The translations under genes and the position numbers were made by a program. A stretch of 64,000 nt of DNA. Origin: Actinomycetota bacterium. GTDB lineage: Bacteria > Actinomycetota > Acidimicrobiia > IMCC26256 > PALSA-610. The notes under the pieces were generated by a model. It was not told where the DNA came from and searched no databases. It worked only from the letters and a program-made list of their open reading frames with translations. Of this stretch, positions 53,401 through 61,004 are shown in pieces. Within the stretch, counting starts at the first letter, position 1; each line of letters opens with the position of its first letter. The stretch covers positions 98,835-162,834 of the forward strand of contig SXHN01000004.1 in NCBI GenBank assembly GCA_005773635.1, written 5' to 3'.

Positions 53401-53460
53401 ACGACGGGACAAACTTCAGTACAGCCGTTTGCATTAGTGACGTCACGCATTTCGTCTTGA
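50407..53460 (+). CDS. GH38 alpha-mannosidase
   Basis: A 1017-residue glycoside hydrolase family 38 enzyme that releases alpha-linked mannose. The zinc-binding start MAVGHAHIDTAWLWPLRETV lies near residue 253, the nucleophile Asp is in WIPDVFGYPGSLPQI near 367, and HFPPVDTYNAEI and the QFHDIIPGSSI segment complete the catalytic region. The N-terminal 240 residues form the beta-sandwich, and the C-terminal 400 residues the family's long beta domain (SVAFPIDVHSS, TSWDAAKFEVCAHRWVD). Length matches bacterial GH38. No signal peptide, so oligosaccharides must be imported. It is in an apparent operon with the PhyH gene. Confidence 0.95.
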   Translation: MHDDRTLVEARIRRAVEQRIAPAVHGPAIPFEVNSYEVPGEPIRYEDAVSAPFAPFAIGSAWGKPWGTTWFKLQATVPAAWVDKTVEGVIDLGFAPHSPGFQSEASIWDSSGGPRCSVHPMRRAVSLPEASAGTTVSLMMEAASNPGFGGTLPTLMGSRSTAGERSIYRFRQADLCVYEHEVHALELDIEVLEGTMRTLALDDPRRHKILRALERAIDALDLNDVPGTAAISRALLGPALALPARASAHNIMAVGHAHIDTAWLWPLRETVRKCSRTFSSALELMDQYPEYNFVCSQAAQYDWIEREYPSVFEGIKAKVARGQWLPVGGMWVEADMNLPSGESIARQLIHGQRYFEDRFGARCTEVWIPDVFGYPGSLPQIFAAGGCDRFVTQKLSWNKQNKMPHHTFRWFGIDGTSVLTHFPPVDTYNAEITPKELSYAQKNFTDKGWSDWSLMPFGYGDGGGGPTREMLERARRCRDLDGLPRVQIGSPDAFFDAVEEEGNSEAIPEWRGELYFEMHRGTLTTQTNTKVGNRTCERLLREAELWWSHASVDDPSSYPYDTLDAIWKEVLLQQFHDIIPGSSIAWVYEDTAEVYARLVPQLEALIGDALCQIASSKPTLANAATHSLDEVVIVPGELGESPNVQLLGDGHVAFRAKVPGLGLAVAKPLPSDDVVTIVSNTMRNASVAITWNEAGELTSMVDLVAQREVFTVGQTGARIELADDLPNEYDAWDLEAWARKSSVVISNCVGIEVLAEGPIVGRVRVTRTFGASTLISTYTMRAGSPRVDIDFDIDWQEDEKVLSVAFPIDVHSSLVECGIQFGSVSRPRYPNTSWDAAKFEVCAHRWVDVSEGNFGVAVLNNGRYGHAIQGDAVRVTLQRSPKWPDPTADRGQHATTVSLFPHGGDRRVVTVEAERLNEPVRLVAGVREEPMPPLLAIDDLRLEASALKRSDDRCGDLILRVFERTGQRACLDLTNIASARITATDLLETPAETDSFKATTGQTSVQPFALVTSRISS

Positions 53461-53616
53461 TGGAGCGCGTTGTGTACTGCATTTGGCGCAAATACAGAGC
53501 CGGACGTGAAGCCGTTGGGCATCACGCCGATGAACCCTGTGTTGTGCGCCGAAGCGATTGCGAGTTTCGCATCGGGACATGACACTTTCATCGGGCGAGC
53601 TATAAGAGAGTTCAAA

Positions 53617-54243
53617 GTGACCGCGACCAACGTATTGCTGATTCACCAACACGAAATGTGCTCGGACATTATGAGCCTCGCGTTTGAGGCCCAGCGCGAC
53701 ATGACCGTGGTTGGATGTTCAAAAGTCGCGTCGGCGGTCGAGGTGATTGCAACCTCGAATCCGGACGTGGTCGTATTGGACTATGACGCCGACGATGGGG
53801 GAGGGCCGGCCCTCGCTCGTGATATTCGAGACCAAGGCTTTGGAACCAAGGTGGTGATGCTCATTGGCGCTCCGAACGCGACTTCAATCCGTGACGCGAT
53901 TTCGTCAGGTTGTTTGGGTGTCGTGTCGAAGGACCGTGGCGCGACGGACCTCATCGGTGCCGTGCGCAGTGTGGCCCGCGGGCATTCAGTCGCAGCGGTT
54001 CCGCAGCTCCACGCCATGATGGAAAATACGCCAGCACTGACATCAGGGATTCTGCTCACGGCTCGGCAACATGACGTGCTGCGCCTGATGGCTGAGGGAT
54101 TGTCGACCGATGCGTTAGCCGAGGCGCTCTTCGTGAGCCGCAACACCATTCGAAGCCACGTGCATCAGATATTGGTGAAGCTGGACGCCAAATCGAAACT
54201 CGAAGCCGTCGCCAATGGCCGGCGCGCGGGACTGTTATCGTAG
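53617..54243 (+). CDS. LuxR/NarL-type response regulator with atypical receiver
   Basis: About 208 residues. The receiver reads VLLIHQHEMCSDIMSLAFEA where typical receivers have a DD acidic pair; here it is HQ. The phosphorylation Asp is present in VVVLDYDADDGG and the Lys in VVSKDRGA. So phosphorylation chemistry is altered or lost. The C-terminal LuxR HTH is intact (LTARQHDVLRLMAEGLSTDALAEALFVSRNTIRSHVHQILVKL). No kinase gene is nearby. GTG 53617, with AGAGAG 8 bases upstream, is favoured; the frame is open to 53470. It follows the mannosidase by 156 bases. Confidence 0.8.
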   Translation: MTATNVLLIHQHEMCSDIMSLAFEAQRDMTVVGCSKVASAVEVIATSNPDVVVLDYDADDGGGPALARDIRDQGFGTKVVMLIGAPNATSIRDAISSGCLGVVSKDRGATDLIGAVRSVARGHSVAAVPQLHAMMENTPALTSGILLTARQHDVLRLMAEGLSTDALAEALFVSRNTIRSHVHQILVKLDAKSKLEAVANGRRAGLLS

Positions 54244-54327
54244 AAGTTCCAGTCGCATCACTCAGTGCGTGCGAATGCATTGCGCCGTCCACCGGTATTG
54301 TGAGGGCGGCCGACCCAGGAGTTCTGC

Positions 54328-55590
54328 ATGCGAACAAGATCGATGCCTCGCGAACTGCGCTCAAGCGTTGTTCGTGGGCTCCGGACCGCAAACGCCTTCA
54401 AGCCATTTGCTCGCAACGGGCACCTGTCGGTGCCGTGTTTCTTCGATGGCTGGTTGCGCTCCGAGTTGCCACTGCATGTGGCAGCTGCACATTCAGTTGC
54501 CTCGGTTCGCGCAATTCGTCGGGGCGCTTTCAAGAGCACCGCGGGTTCTGCCGCCGTCGTGGTCAACACCGCTGCGTCACTCCAGTTGATGAAGATCTAC
54601 CGCGACGCCAACGGCGCTCAGGATGTGTTTCGTGCCGCGATGAACGACGAATTCGGAACCAACTATCTGCATCGTATCGACCCGGCAATCCGTAGCGACT
54701 ATTCGCCTCTCAGCTGGCAACGCAAATTGCAACCGCTTTCTGCGGCGAGGCGGGTGATGTGTGTTGATAAGAACGTTTCGTACGGCGAGCGAGGCCGACG
54801 GAACCGTTTGGATGTGTGGCGAAGCCCTGAAACACCACTCGACGGATCAGCTCCAGTGCTGTTGCAGATACATGGCGGAGCCTGGATGATCGGCAACAAA
54901 GAAGAACAAGGGCAACCACTTATGTCGCACCTCACCGAGCGGGGTTGGGTGTGCGTTGCGATCAACTACGGCTTGAGTCCGCGAGCGACGTGGCCTGATC
55001 ACATTGTTGATGTGAAGCGTGCGATTGCTTGGATCAAACAGAACATTTCCAGCTACGGCGGTGATCCTAACTTTATTGCAGTGACCGGAGGCTCGGCCGG
55101 TGGTCATTTGAGTTCGCTTGCCGCGCTGACGGCGAACGACCCTCGGTATCAACCTGGGTTTGAAGAGAGTGACACCACCGTGCAAGCTGCCGTTCCGATG
55201 TACGGTGTCTACGATTTCACCAACCGTGACGGCACGAGCCGCACCGACATGCAAAAGGTGCTCGAAGATCGTGTATTCAAAACCCGATTCGGAGTCGATG
55301 GCGACAGCTGGCACGCTGCATCGCCAATGAGCCGAGTGCATGTCGATGCGCCGCCGTTTATGGTGGTCCACGGAACGAATGATTCTCTCGTTCCCATAGA
55401 GCAAGCACGATCGTTTGTAGAGCTGCTGCGTAAAGAGTCAATGAATCCAGTGGTTTTCGCGGAGCTTCCGGGAACACAGCATGCGTACGATATTTTTTGG
55501 TCGCCTCGGACCCACGCGACGGTGTATGCGATTGAACAATTTCTCGGCATCGTGCGTAGCGATACGGCGCAGTTCGTCGCGAGCGAATAG
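54328..55590 (+). CDS. Alpha/beta hydrolase (hormone-sensitive-lipase-like esterase)
   Basis: A 420-residue protein, of which about residues 170-420 are an alpha/beta hydrolase with HGGAWMIGNK (oxyanion loop), ITGGSAGGHLSSL (nucleophile GxSxG), HGTNDSLVP (acid) and GTQHAYDIF (His). The N-terminal 150 residues are a helical region lacking similarity to other hydrolases I recall; hydrophobic stretches such as STAGSAAVVVNTAASLQLMKIYRDA suggest membrane association. AGGAG is 7 bases before the ATG. Likely hydrolyses esters of short or medium acyl chains. Confidence 0.9.
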   Translation: MRTRSMPRELRSSVVRGLRTANAFKPFARNGHLSVPCFFDGWLRSELPLHVAAAHSVASVRAIRRGAFKSTAGSAAVVVNTAASLQLMKIYRDANGAQDVFRAAMNDEFGTNYLHRIDPAIRSDYSPLSWQRKLQPLSAARRVMCVDKNVSYGERGRRNRLDVWRSPETPLDGSAPVLLQIHGGAWMIGNKEEQGQPLMSHLTERGWVCVAINYGLSPRATWPDHIVDVKRAIAWIKQNISSYGGDPNFIAVTGGSAGGHLSSLAALTANDPRYQPGFEESDTTVQAAVPMYGVYDFTNRDGTSRTDMQKVLEDRVFKTRFGVDGDSWHAASPMSRVHVDAPPFMVVHGTNDSLVPIEQARSFVELLRKESMNPVVFAELPGTQHAYDIFWSPRTHATVYAIEQFLGIVRSDTAQFVASE

Positions 55591-55598
55591 GTCGTTCG

Positions 55599-57026
55599 CT
55601 ATCGCGTCGCGGCTGTGGCCATGAGTTCGCTGATCGCGGATGCCGCGGCTTCGTAATCGGCTCGGGTCGTTCCTGTGAATGTGATGGGTTGTAGTACTTC
55701 GACTTGAATTCGACCAGGACGTATCATCGGTGGACGACGCGTGACGAGCTGGTCTGAGCCATTGATGATGACGGGAATAATTGACACATTCGCTTGGCTC
55801 GCGAGTCGGGTGATTGATGCTCGGAGGTTGGTTGACGGGTTGCGACTCTTGAGGTTCGAGAGGTCTCCAATGCCAATTGCCACAGTCGTGCTGTTCTCGA
55901 GCGCAGCGAATGCTCGGCGTTGCAACGATACGTCGGGATCATAAGCATTGCGTTCGAACGAGACGTTGAACAACCGACCGATGCTGCCCACGACGGGGTC
56001 GGCGGCGAGACCGCGATCGACGATGATGTCGCAATTCTTGCGCAACAATTTGGCAATCACAAAGGCGTCGATACGGCTGCGCTGCACCCACACCACGATT
56101 GCGGGTTCGACTGGGAGGTTCTCCTCGCCCGTTACATCGAGGTGTACCGAAGCCAAGCCAAACATTGCGTCAGGAACGACGCTTGTGGTGACGTTGATGG
56201 CCTCGCGCCGGGATCTTCGGGCGAGTCCCAGCAGCGCTGCACCCGTGGCGATCGGGCCGGCAACCATCATGCCCGTCACGTTGCGTGCAATCACATCCGG
56301 CGACGGAGTTCCCCGCGATTCGAATCGCAGCACCGGCCAGCCGAGTTCTTCGGCAACTGCGGCGAGATGTTTGCCGGGGTTGGTCGGCCGTGGATTGCCG
56401 ATTTCAGACATCAATGCTGTGTCTTCGTCTCCGTCTGCGTAGAAGAAACTGCCGTCGAAATTCACGTCGTGTTCTTCAGCGAAATCGCGCGCCGCTCGGG
56501 CCTTCCCCGGCCCCCACATTGAGGCTCCAGCCATGTTGCCGGTGACGAATCCGTCGATCACTTCGAGGTGTTGGCAGACCACCTCTGAGATACCGAGTGC
56601 TTTTGCGATCGGTGCGACTTGAAACCAGGTCGCCGACGTCGTGATGGCGATCGTATGGCCCTTGCGGCGATGGGCAGCCACGAGCGCCTGTGCCTCGGGA
56701 TAGACGCGGTCAGCGATGTGTTCCTTGAACAGGCGTTCGCCAAGCTCCTCGACCATTTTCGGCGTCTTGCCCTTCCAAGTCGCCCCCGCAAGTTTGATGA
56801 GGTCGTCGTAGCCCGCCTTGCCGCGTACGTAGTCGACGCCGAGCCGTGCAGTGCGGAGGGCTTCTGCGACCCCGACTTGGCGGCTCATGATGCGATCTTG
56901 GGCGAAAACAAGGGCGCTGTAGCCGTAGATAAGCGTCCCGTCGAAGTCAAAGAAGGCCGCGATTTTTGGTCCGGCCTCGGTGGCTTCGATCTCGTCGAGC
57001 GCTTCGCGCAACATGCGATGTTTCAT
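55599..57026 (-). CDS. HAD-IB phosphatase fused to degenerate PlsC-like acyltransferase
   Basis: A 475-residue two-domain protein. The N-terminal HAD domain is intact: nucleophile DFDGTLIYGYS, ITTSATWFQVAPIA (motif II Thr/Ser), and YADGDEDTALMSEIG (acid Asp pair). Residues about 285-475 resemble PlsC-type 1-acylglycerol-3-phosphate acyltransferases (RSRIDAFVIAKLLRK, DRGLAADPVVGSIGRLFNV, IIPVIINGSDQL), but the catalytic HxxxxD His is Gln (VQRSRID) and the usual EGTRS is not found. The acyltransferase is therefore probably inactive or has a binding role. It overlaps the LmeA-like gene by four bases (ATGA), suggesting a joint function at the membrane. Confidence 0.85.
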   Translation of the reverse strand: MKHRMLREALDEIEATEAGPKIAAFFDFDGTLIYGYSALVFAQDRIMSRQVGVAEALRTARLGVDYVRGKAGYDDLIKLAGATWKGKTPKMVEELGERLFKEHIADRVYPEAQALVAAHRRKGHTIAITTSATWFQVAPIAKALGISEVVCQHLEVIDGFVTGNMAGASMWGPGKARAARDFAEEHDVNFDGSFFYADGDEDTALMSEIGNPRPTNPGKHLAAVAEELGWPVLRFESRGTPSPDVIARNVTGMMVAGPIATGAALLGLARRSRREAINVTTSVVPDAMFGLASVHLDVTGEENLPVEPAIVVWVQRSRIDAFVIAKLLRKNCDIIVDRGLAADPVVGSIGRLFNVSFERNAYDPDVSLQRRAFAALENSTTVAIGIGDLSNLKSRNPSTNLRASITRLASQANVSIIPVIINGSDQLVTRRPPMIRPGRIQVEVLQPITFTGTTRADYEAAASAISELMATAATR

Positions 57027-57925
57027 GGGGTTTTTCTGCTGTCTACTCGAGAGAAATCAAGATTGGGATTGTCGGTGCGAACGAGCTCGGCGAGCATGAT
57101 GAGCTGCTGCGCGCTGATCGGTTCGCGCCATTCATGTATCACTGCTTCGATGGAGACGCATGCGTCACCAAGCGAGATGTTTGTCATATGCATACCGCCC
57201 GGCAGTGGCGGGACTTTGATGAGTGCCGAGGGAATACCTGCACGTTGCGTGCTGAAGGATCGAGACCCGACCGTAAGGCCGGTGGCAATGAGTCGAACGT
57301 TGCTGCCTTCGATACGAGGCGTCACGTTTGCGTTTCCCCACGACTCGCGGCCCGGTTTACGTGCGAGTGCGCTGCCGTCGGATAAGAGCTCGACAGAAAC
57401 TTTGTCTGCCGCGTCTGCGATGAGTTCGTCGAGCACATCTTGTCGAATCGTGGCAATGAACTTGATCGGCGCAATGATGACAGCAGGCTGTGTGCCGGGT
57501 CGAAGGTGCACATTCTTGAATTTCACGGTGAGTGTGTTGAGCCTGCCACCATCCCAACGAACGTTGTTGGTATCGGCGGTGATTGTGCCAAATTGTCCGA
57601 GCGCTAACCCAAGAGGTGATGCGGCAAATCTGAGGTCGTCGAGCACGAGGCGGAGTTGCGACTCGCCGCTCTTTAGGGTCAGGTCTCGACCCACCAAGCG
57701 AGTACGCGCAGTGCTGAGGATTTGTTCGATGAGAAACTGTGGGGCCGCGGGCCCGCCGCGTTCTGCCGCTGCTCCTAGGGTCGCTCCGACTACTCGGGCA
57801 AAGGTGTCGATAGATCCCGCTACGACTGGTGCGACCCTGCCGAGCGGGTTCATTGGGTTGGCCGCGCCGAGCCAGTCGCCGCTTACCCAGTCGGACCAGG
57901 TGACAGGAATTCGAGGCTTGTCCAT
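57023..57925 (-). CDS. LmeA-like (DUF2993) lipid-binding protein
   Basis: A 300-residue protein with a predominantly beta-strand body (LRLVLDDLRFAASPLGLAL, LNTLTVKFKNVHLRPG, VSVELLSDGSALARKPG, VTPRIEGSNVRLIATGLTV), similar to the DUF2993/LmeA fold that binds phospholipids and in mycobacteria aids lipomannan elongation. Unlike LmeA it has no visible signal peptide, so it may be cytosolic. Its end overlaps the HAD-PlsC gene (ATGA). The pair might process or shuttle a phospholipid intermediate; that pathway is inference. Confidence 0.7.
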   Translation of the reverse strand: MDKPRIPVTWSDWVSGDWLGAANPMNPLGRVAPVVAGSIDTFARVVGATLGAAAERGGPAAPQFLIEQILSTARTRLVGRDLTLKSGESQLRLVLDDLRFAASPLGLALGQFGTITADTNNVRWDGGRLNTLTVKFKNVHLRPGTQPAVIIAPIKFIATIRQDVLDELIADAADKVSVELLSDGSALARKPGRESWGNANVTPRIEGSNVRLIATGLTVGSRSFSTQRAGIPSALIKVPPLPGGMHMTNISLGDACVSIEAVIHEWREPISAQQLIMLAELVRTDNPNLDFSRVDSRKTP

Positions 57926-58020
57926 CTCAGCGCAACGTTACCGGTTCGAGTTGTGTTTTCATTCGAAGTCATCAGTGATCGATCGATACGGTTGCGAGCG
58001 CTGCAGTAAGGGAGGCCCAG

Positions 58021-58149
58021 GTGTTCAATAGATACCGCTGGATGCGCAAGACGAAGCGCAAGATCTCGCGGTTCATGACGGCACCAACGAACGTAGTGAT
58101 TCTGGTGTCGTTGGTGGCAGTCGTGGTTGCACTGTGGGCGACTGCGTAG
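58021..58149 (+). CDS. 42-residue single-pass membrane peptide
   Basis: GTG start preceded by AAGGGAGG five bases away, the strongest ribosome site in the window. The product MFNRYRWMRKTKRKISRFMT is basic, followed by a hydrophobic helix APTNVVILVSLVAVVVALWA. The topology (positive N-terminus inside) and strong RBS argue that it is real. It is next to, and ends one base before, the convergent DinB-MOSC gene, and 95 bases after the start of the LmeA-like gene. No family known. Confidence 0.6.
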   Translation: MFNRYRWMRKTKRKISRFMTAPTNVVILVSLVAVVVALWATA

Positions 58150-59130
58150 CTACGGCTCCACGACCGCCGCATCGCCCCGCCGCACCACTCCGTCATGCAG
58201 CACCCGTGCGTACCAACGGGTTTCTCCTGGATGCTCAACATGGTGCATTCGCATGAAGTCGCCGCCGCGAAACCATTGCGCATTTTTCTTGCAGGGGAGC
58301 GCGGGAACGGTGAGCTCAAGCATTACCTCATTACCGATCGCGATGCGCGTGTTGGGTCGAAGTGTCGCCCAGTCGATGCCAGCGAGTGTCAAGTTTTCGC
58401 CGGCGAATCCAGCTTCAATGGGGTGGCCCTCCGCACGTAATCGATTGATTGCTTCGCTTGAATACAGACAGAGTGCTTGCCAAACTCGGCCGTGATGGAC
58501 ACGCGCTCGTTGTTTGTCTCCCGCGATTCCCCGGTATCCAATCCTGGCCTCGTCTACGGCATGTTTTGGCACCCCACCGCTGCCTTGGTTGATTTGCGTC
58601 ACCAAAGCTTGCTGGCTCGGAGTGCCCGCGCCAAGCAGGTGGAGTCCGCGACCAACGTCTTGTAGGTGATGCAGCGCGTCGTGGCAAGCGTGTCGAGTGA
58701 TCCACGACGTCGGGTAGGTGTCCGCTCCCAGCTGTGCAATATTTGGACTACTTGCTGCTTCGGGGAGCTGAGCAACGAACTTGTCAGCTGCGGCCTCGAT
58801 GTGATCGAGCAGTGGGCCGATTTCTGCAACGAGTGGAGTGGCTGCGACGGCTTCGGGCTCGGGCTCGGGACCAAAGTCGATGCCGTTGGCACCAGTTTGC
58901 ACTGCTAGCGCCGCCCCGAGCAGCAGTGTTACTGCTGCGGTGTGGTGCGCGTACTCCACCGCTGACCAGGTTTCGGGTGTTGGCCTCGATTGGAGCGTCG
59001 TTGCATCGATTCCCTGTGTAGCTAGGCGCCACCACCCGCCGACGGTGCGCAACGTTCCAGCGACATCTTCGTCGGTATACGCAGTGCTGTCGAAGCGGCA
59101 CTGTTCACATGATTCTGATTCGATCAACAT
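58150..59130 (-). CDS. DinB-like / MOSC domain fusion
   Basis: A 326-residue protein. Residues 1-160 form a DinB/YfiT-type four-helix bundle with metal-type His in WSAVEYAHHTAAVTLLL and RHACHDALHHLQDVG. Residues about 175-326 form a MOSC domain, ending with the sulfur-carrier Cys in LTVPALPCKKNAQWF. MOSC domains bind sulfur or molybdopterin and take part in sulfo-carrier transfer and detoxification of N-hydroxylated compounds. DinB-type proteins use low-molecular thiols; the fusion suggests thiol- or sulfur-dependent detoxification. AAAGAG precedes the ATG. Confidence 0.9.
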   Translation of the reverse strand: MLIESESCEQCRFDSTAYTDEDVAGTLRTVGGWWRLATQGIDATTLQSRPTPETWSAVEYAHHTAAVTLLLGAALAVQTGANGIDFGPEPEPEAVAATPLVAEIGPLLDHIEAAADKFVAQLPEAASSPNIAQLGADTYPTSWITRHACHDALHHLQDVGRGLHLLGAGTPSQQALVTQINQGSGGVPKHAVDEARIGYRGIAGDKQRARVHHGRVWQALCLYSSEAINRLRAEGHPIEAGFAGENLTLAGIDWATLRPNTRIAIGNEVMLELTVPALPCKKNAQWFRGGDFMRMHHVEHPGETRWYARVLHDGVVRRGDAAVVEP

Positions 59131-59274
59131 TGAGGCAGCTCTTTCGATGCGACGATGTGGGTTGTAGCTTCGGACGATGACTGATGAACTTGACCTTGGG
59201 GTTGTTTATCGCGAACCTTCTGAAGGTATCTCGATATTTGTATGCGCCGACTTACTTTTTGAGGGGTGCTCGCT

Positions 59275-59847
59275 ATGTCATCGCCGCGGATAGCCCCACT
59301 TCCCCAAGATGAGTGGGATGACGACGTTGCTGGGTTGTTCAAAGGTGGTTCGTTCGTTGGTGACGGTAAGATCCTGAATGTCTTTTCAACGTTGGCGCAC
59401 CATCCCAAACTCCTCAAGCGTTGGCTGGTGTTCGCCACCCATGTGCTCGGAAAATCGACGCTCGACGCGCGCACCCGTGAGATCCTGATCTTGAGGACCG
59501 GCTGGTTGTGTGGTTCACCCTACGAATGGGGCCAACATGTTGTGATTGGCCGGGCTGCGGGTATCACAGACGCGGAGATTGGCGACATTGCAGTTGGGCC
59601 TAGCTCTATAAATTGGTCACCAGGCGAACGCCAGCTGCTCGTCGCCGCCGATGAACTCTTCGAGCATCGAACCTTGACGGATGGCACATTTTCAGCACTC
59701 GCCCAGGCGTGGACGACCGAACAAGTCATGGATCTGGTCTTTACGGTTGGCCAATACCAATTGGTCGCCACGGCACTGAACTCCTTTCGGGTGCAGCGCG
59801 ACGACGATGTCGAAGGTGTGCCGTTTCCCGAGCCCGCCGGGGTATAG
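59275..59847 (+). CDS. Carboxymuconolactone decarboxylase family protein
   Basis: A 190-residue helical CMD/AhpD-like protein. The CMD segment is DARTREILILRTGWLCGSPYEWGQHVVIGRAAGITDAEIGDI: the AhpD CxxC is reduced to one Cys (LCGSPYEW), followed by His in GQHV, as in decarboxylase-like and gamma-carboxymuconolactone members. The N-terminal LPQDEWDDDVAGLF is also typical. ATG 59275 has GAGGGG 8 bases upstream; GTG 59266 lies too close to it. The next gene, an oxygenase-like protein, starts 121 bases later. Confidence 0.9.
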   Translation: MSSPRIAPLPQDEWDDDVAGLFKGGSFVGDGKILNVFSTLAHHPKLLKRWLVFATHVLGKSTLDARTREILILRTGWLCGSPYEWGQHVVIGRAAGITDAEIGDIAVGPSSINWSPGERQLLVAADELFEHRTLTDGTFSALAQAWTTEQVMDLVFTVGQYQLVATALNSFRVQRDDDVEGVPFPEPAGV

Positions 59848-59967
59848 GCGGTCAACGTCCGCGACTCGCGGATCGTGACAACACGCGCGTTTGGTCTCGG
59901 GAAGGTTGACCCTCGGCACTACATAGCGTCTAATGGCCCCCGAATCGCCGCATTACAAGGAGGGTCC

Positions 59968-60978
59968 GTGACCGCCCGGTCTGTGCACATCGCTTCACTG
60001 TTCAAAGATCCCGAGCCGATGCTGCGGCTCTGCGCGGAGATCAGCCCCTACGGCCTGTATACCTCTGAACGAGTGGATCATCCCATCAATCAAGGACTCT
60101 CCGAACGCCACGACGTGATGGCGCACTACCTCCGCTACGGCAATCGGATGGGTGATGGAGGCGCAGTGAAGACGCTCGCACGGCGAACGAACTATTTTCG
60201 TGGGGAACTCGCATACGGCGACCGTTTGCAAACGGGCGCGGGAGCGATACTCCAACACGAAGCCCTGGCGAGCGCCGCTCGCAAGATTCATGAATGCGAT
60301 GTAGTGGTTCCCCACATTGTGTTTGCCAATGTCGTGGTGCCCGGTCAAGAACTTGCGCCGCACACTGATGTACCAGAGTTCTTTGGATGCAACCGTAAGA
60401 CGATGCCGCAATGGTTGGTCGTCGTGATGTTGCGCAGCGGCTTGTTTGATGAATCCCGGCTGCGTATCGCGACTGGCGTGTCGTGGCTTTCGAGCGGCGA
60501 AGGTGGCACGTTTGCATGTTGGCCTGACGGAGTCGACGCGCCCGCCGTGGAGGTGGAAGCCGCGCCGAATTCGGCGTTTGTGATCGACAACTGCGATGTA
60601 GTGCATGCCGTCGATCGTTTTGGGCCGCTTGGCGCGGAGGTGGCGCCATTGCGACCTGGCATGCAGCTTGACCTCTCACTCGACGGGCAATCTGTGGTGA
60701 CGGACCCGGAGGGTGCAACCGTCGTTCGATATTCGCTCGACGAGTTACGGGTGGCGTTGGTCTGGAAGGCATATTGCTTCGAGGACGCGGCTGATTTAGC
60801 GCGGTGGCAACGCGGCGATAATCAACTCACCATCGATGTGGTAATCGATCGAATCGTTCAGGATCTTCGAGTCCGTGGCCGCATAACTGGTCTCGCACCG
60901 TCGAGCCCCGAGTTGGGACTGTTGATGATTGATGAATACGTGCGGTATCCGATTCCTGCGGTCTGCGCAGCGGCCTGA
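59968..60978 (+). CDS. Putative non-haem Fe(II)/2OG-type oxygenase
   Basis: A 336-residue protein without close named relatives. It carries a plausible two-His-one-Asp iron site: PGQELAPHTDVPEFFG (HxD) and, about 100 residues later, NCDVVHAVDRFGPL (distal His). Regular strands around them (VVVPHIVFANVVVPG, WLVVVMLRSGLF, GGTFACWPDG, PNSAFVIDNCD) fit a double-stranded beta-helix. GTG 59968 is chosen because AAGGAGG lies 5 bases upstream; the frame is open to 59875 without an RBS. A 2OG Arg is not placed with confidence. It is unlike the PhyH protein at 49603. Confidence 0.65.
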   Translation: MTARSVHIASLFKDPEPMLRLCAEISPYGLYTSERVDHPINQGLSERHDVMAHYLRYGNRMGDGGAVKTLARRTNYFRGELAYGDRLQTGAGAILQHEALASAARKIHECDVVVPHIVFANVVVPGQELAPHTDVPEFFGCNRKTMPQWLVVVMLRSGLFDESRLRIATGVSWLSSGEGGTFACWPDGVDAPAVEVEAAPNSAFVIDNCDVVHAVDRFGPLGAEVAPLRPGMQLDLSLDGQSVVTDPEGATVVRYSLDELRVALVWKAYCFEDAADLARWQRGDNQLTIDVVIDRIVQDLRVRGRITGLAPSSPELGLLMIDEYVRYPIPAVCAAA

Positions 60979-61004
60979 ACCCTGCAGCATTACGCGTTTC
61001 CATC

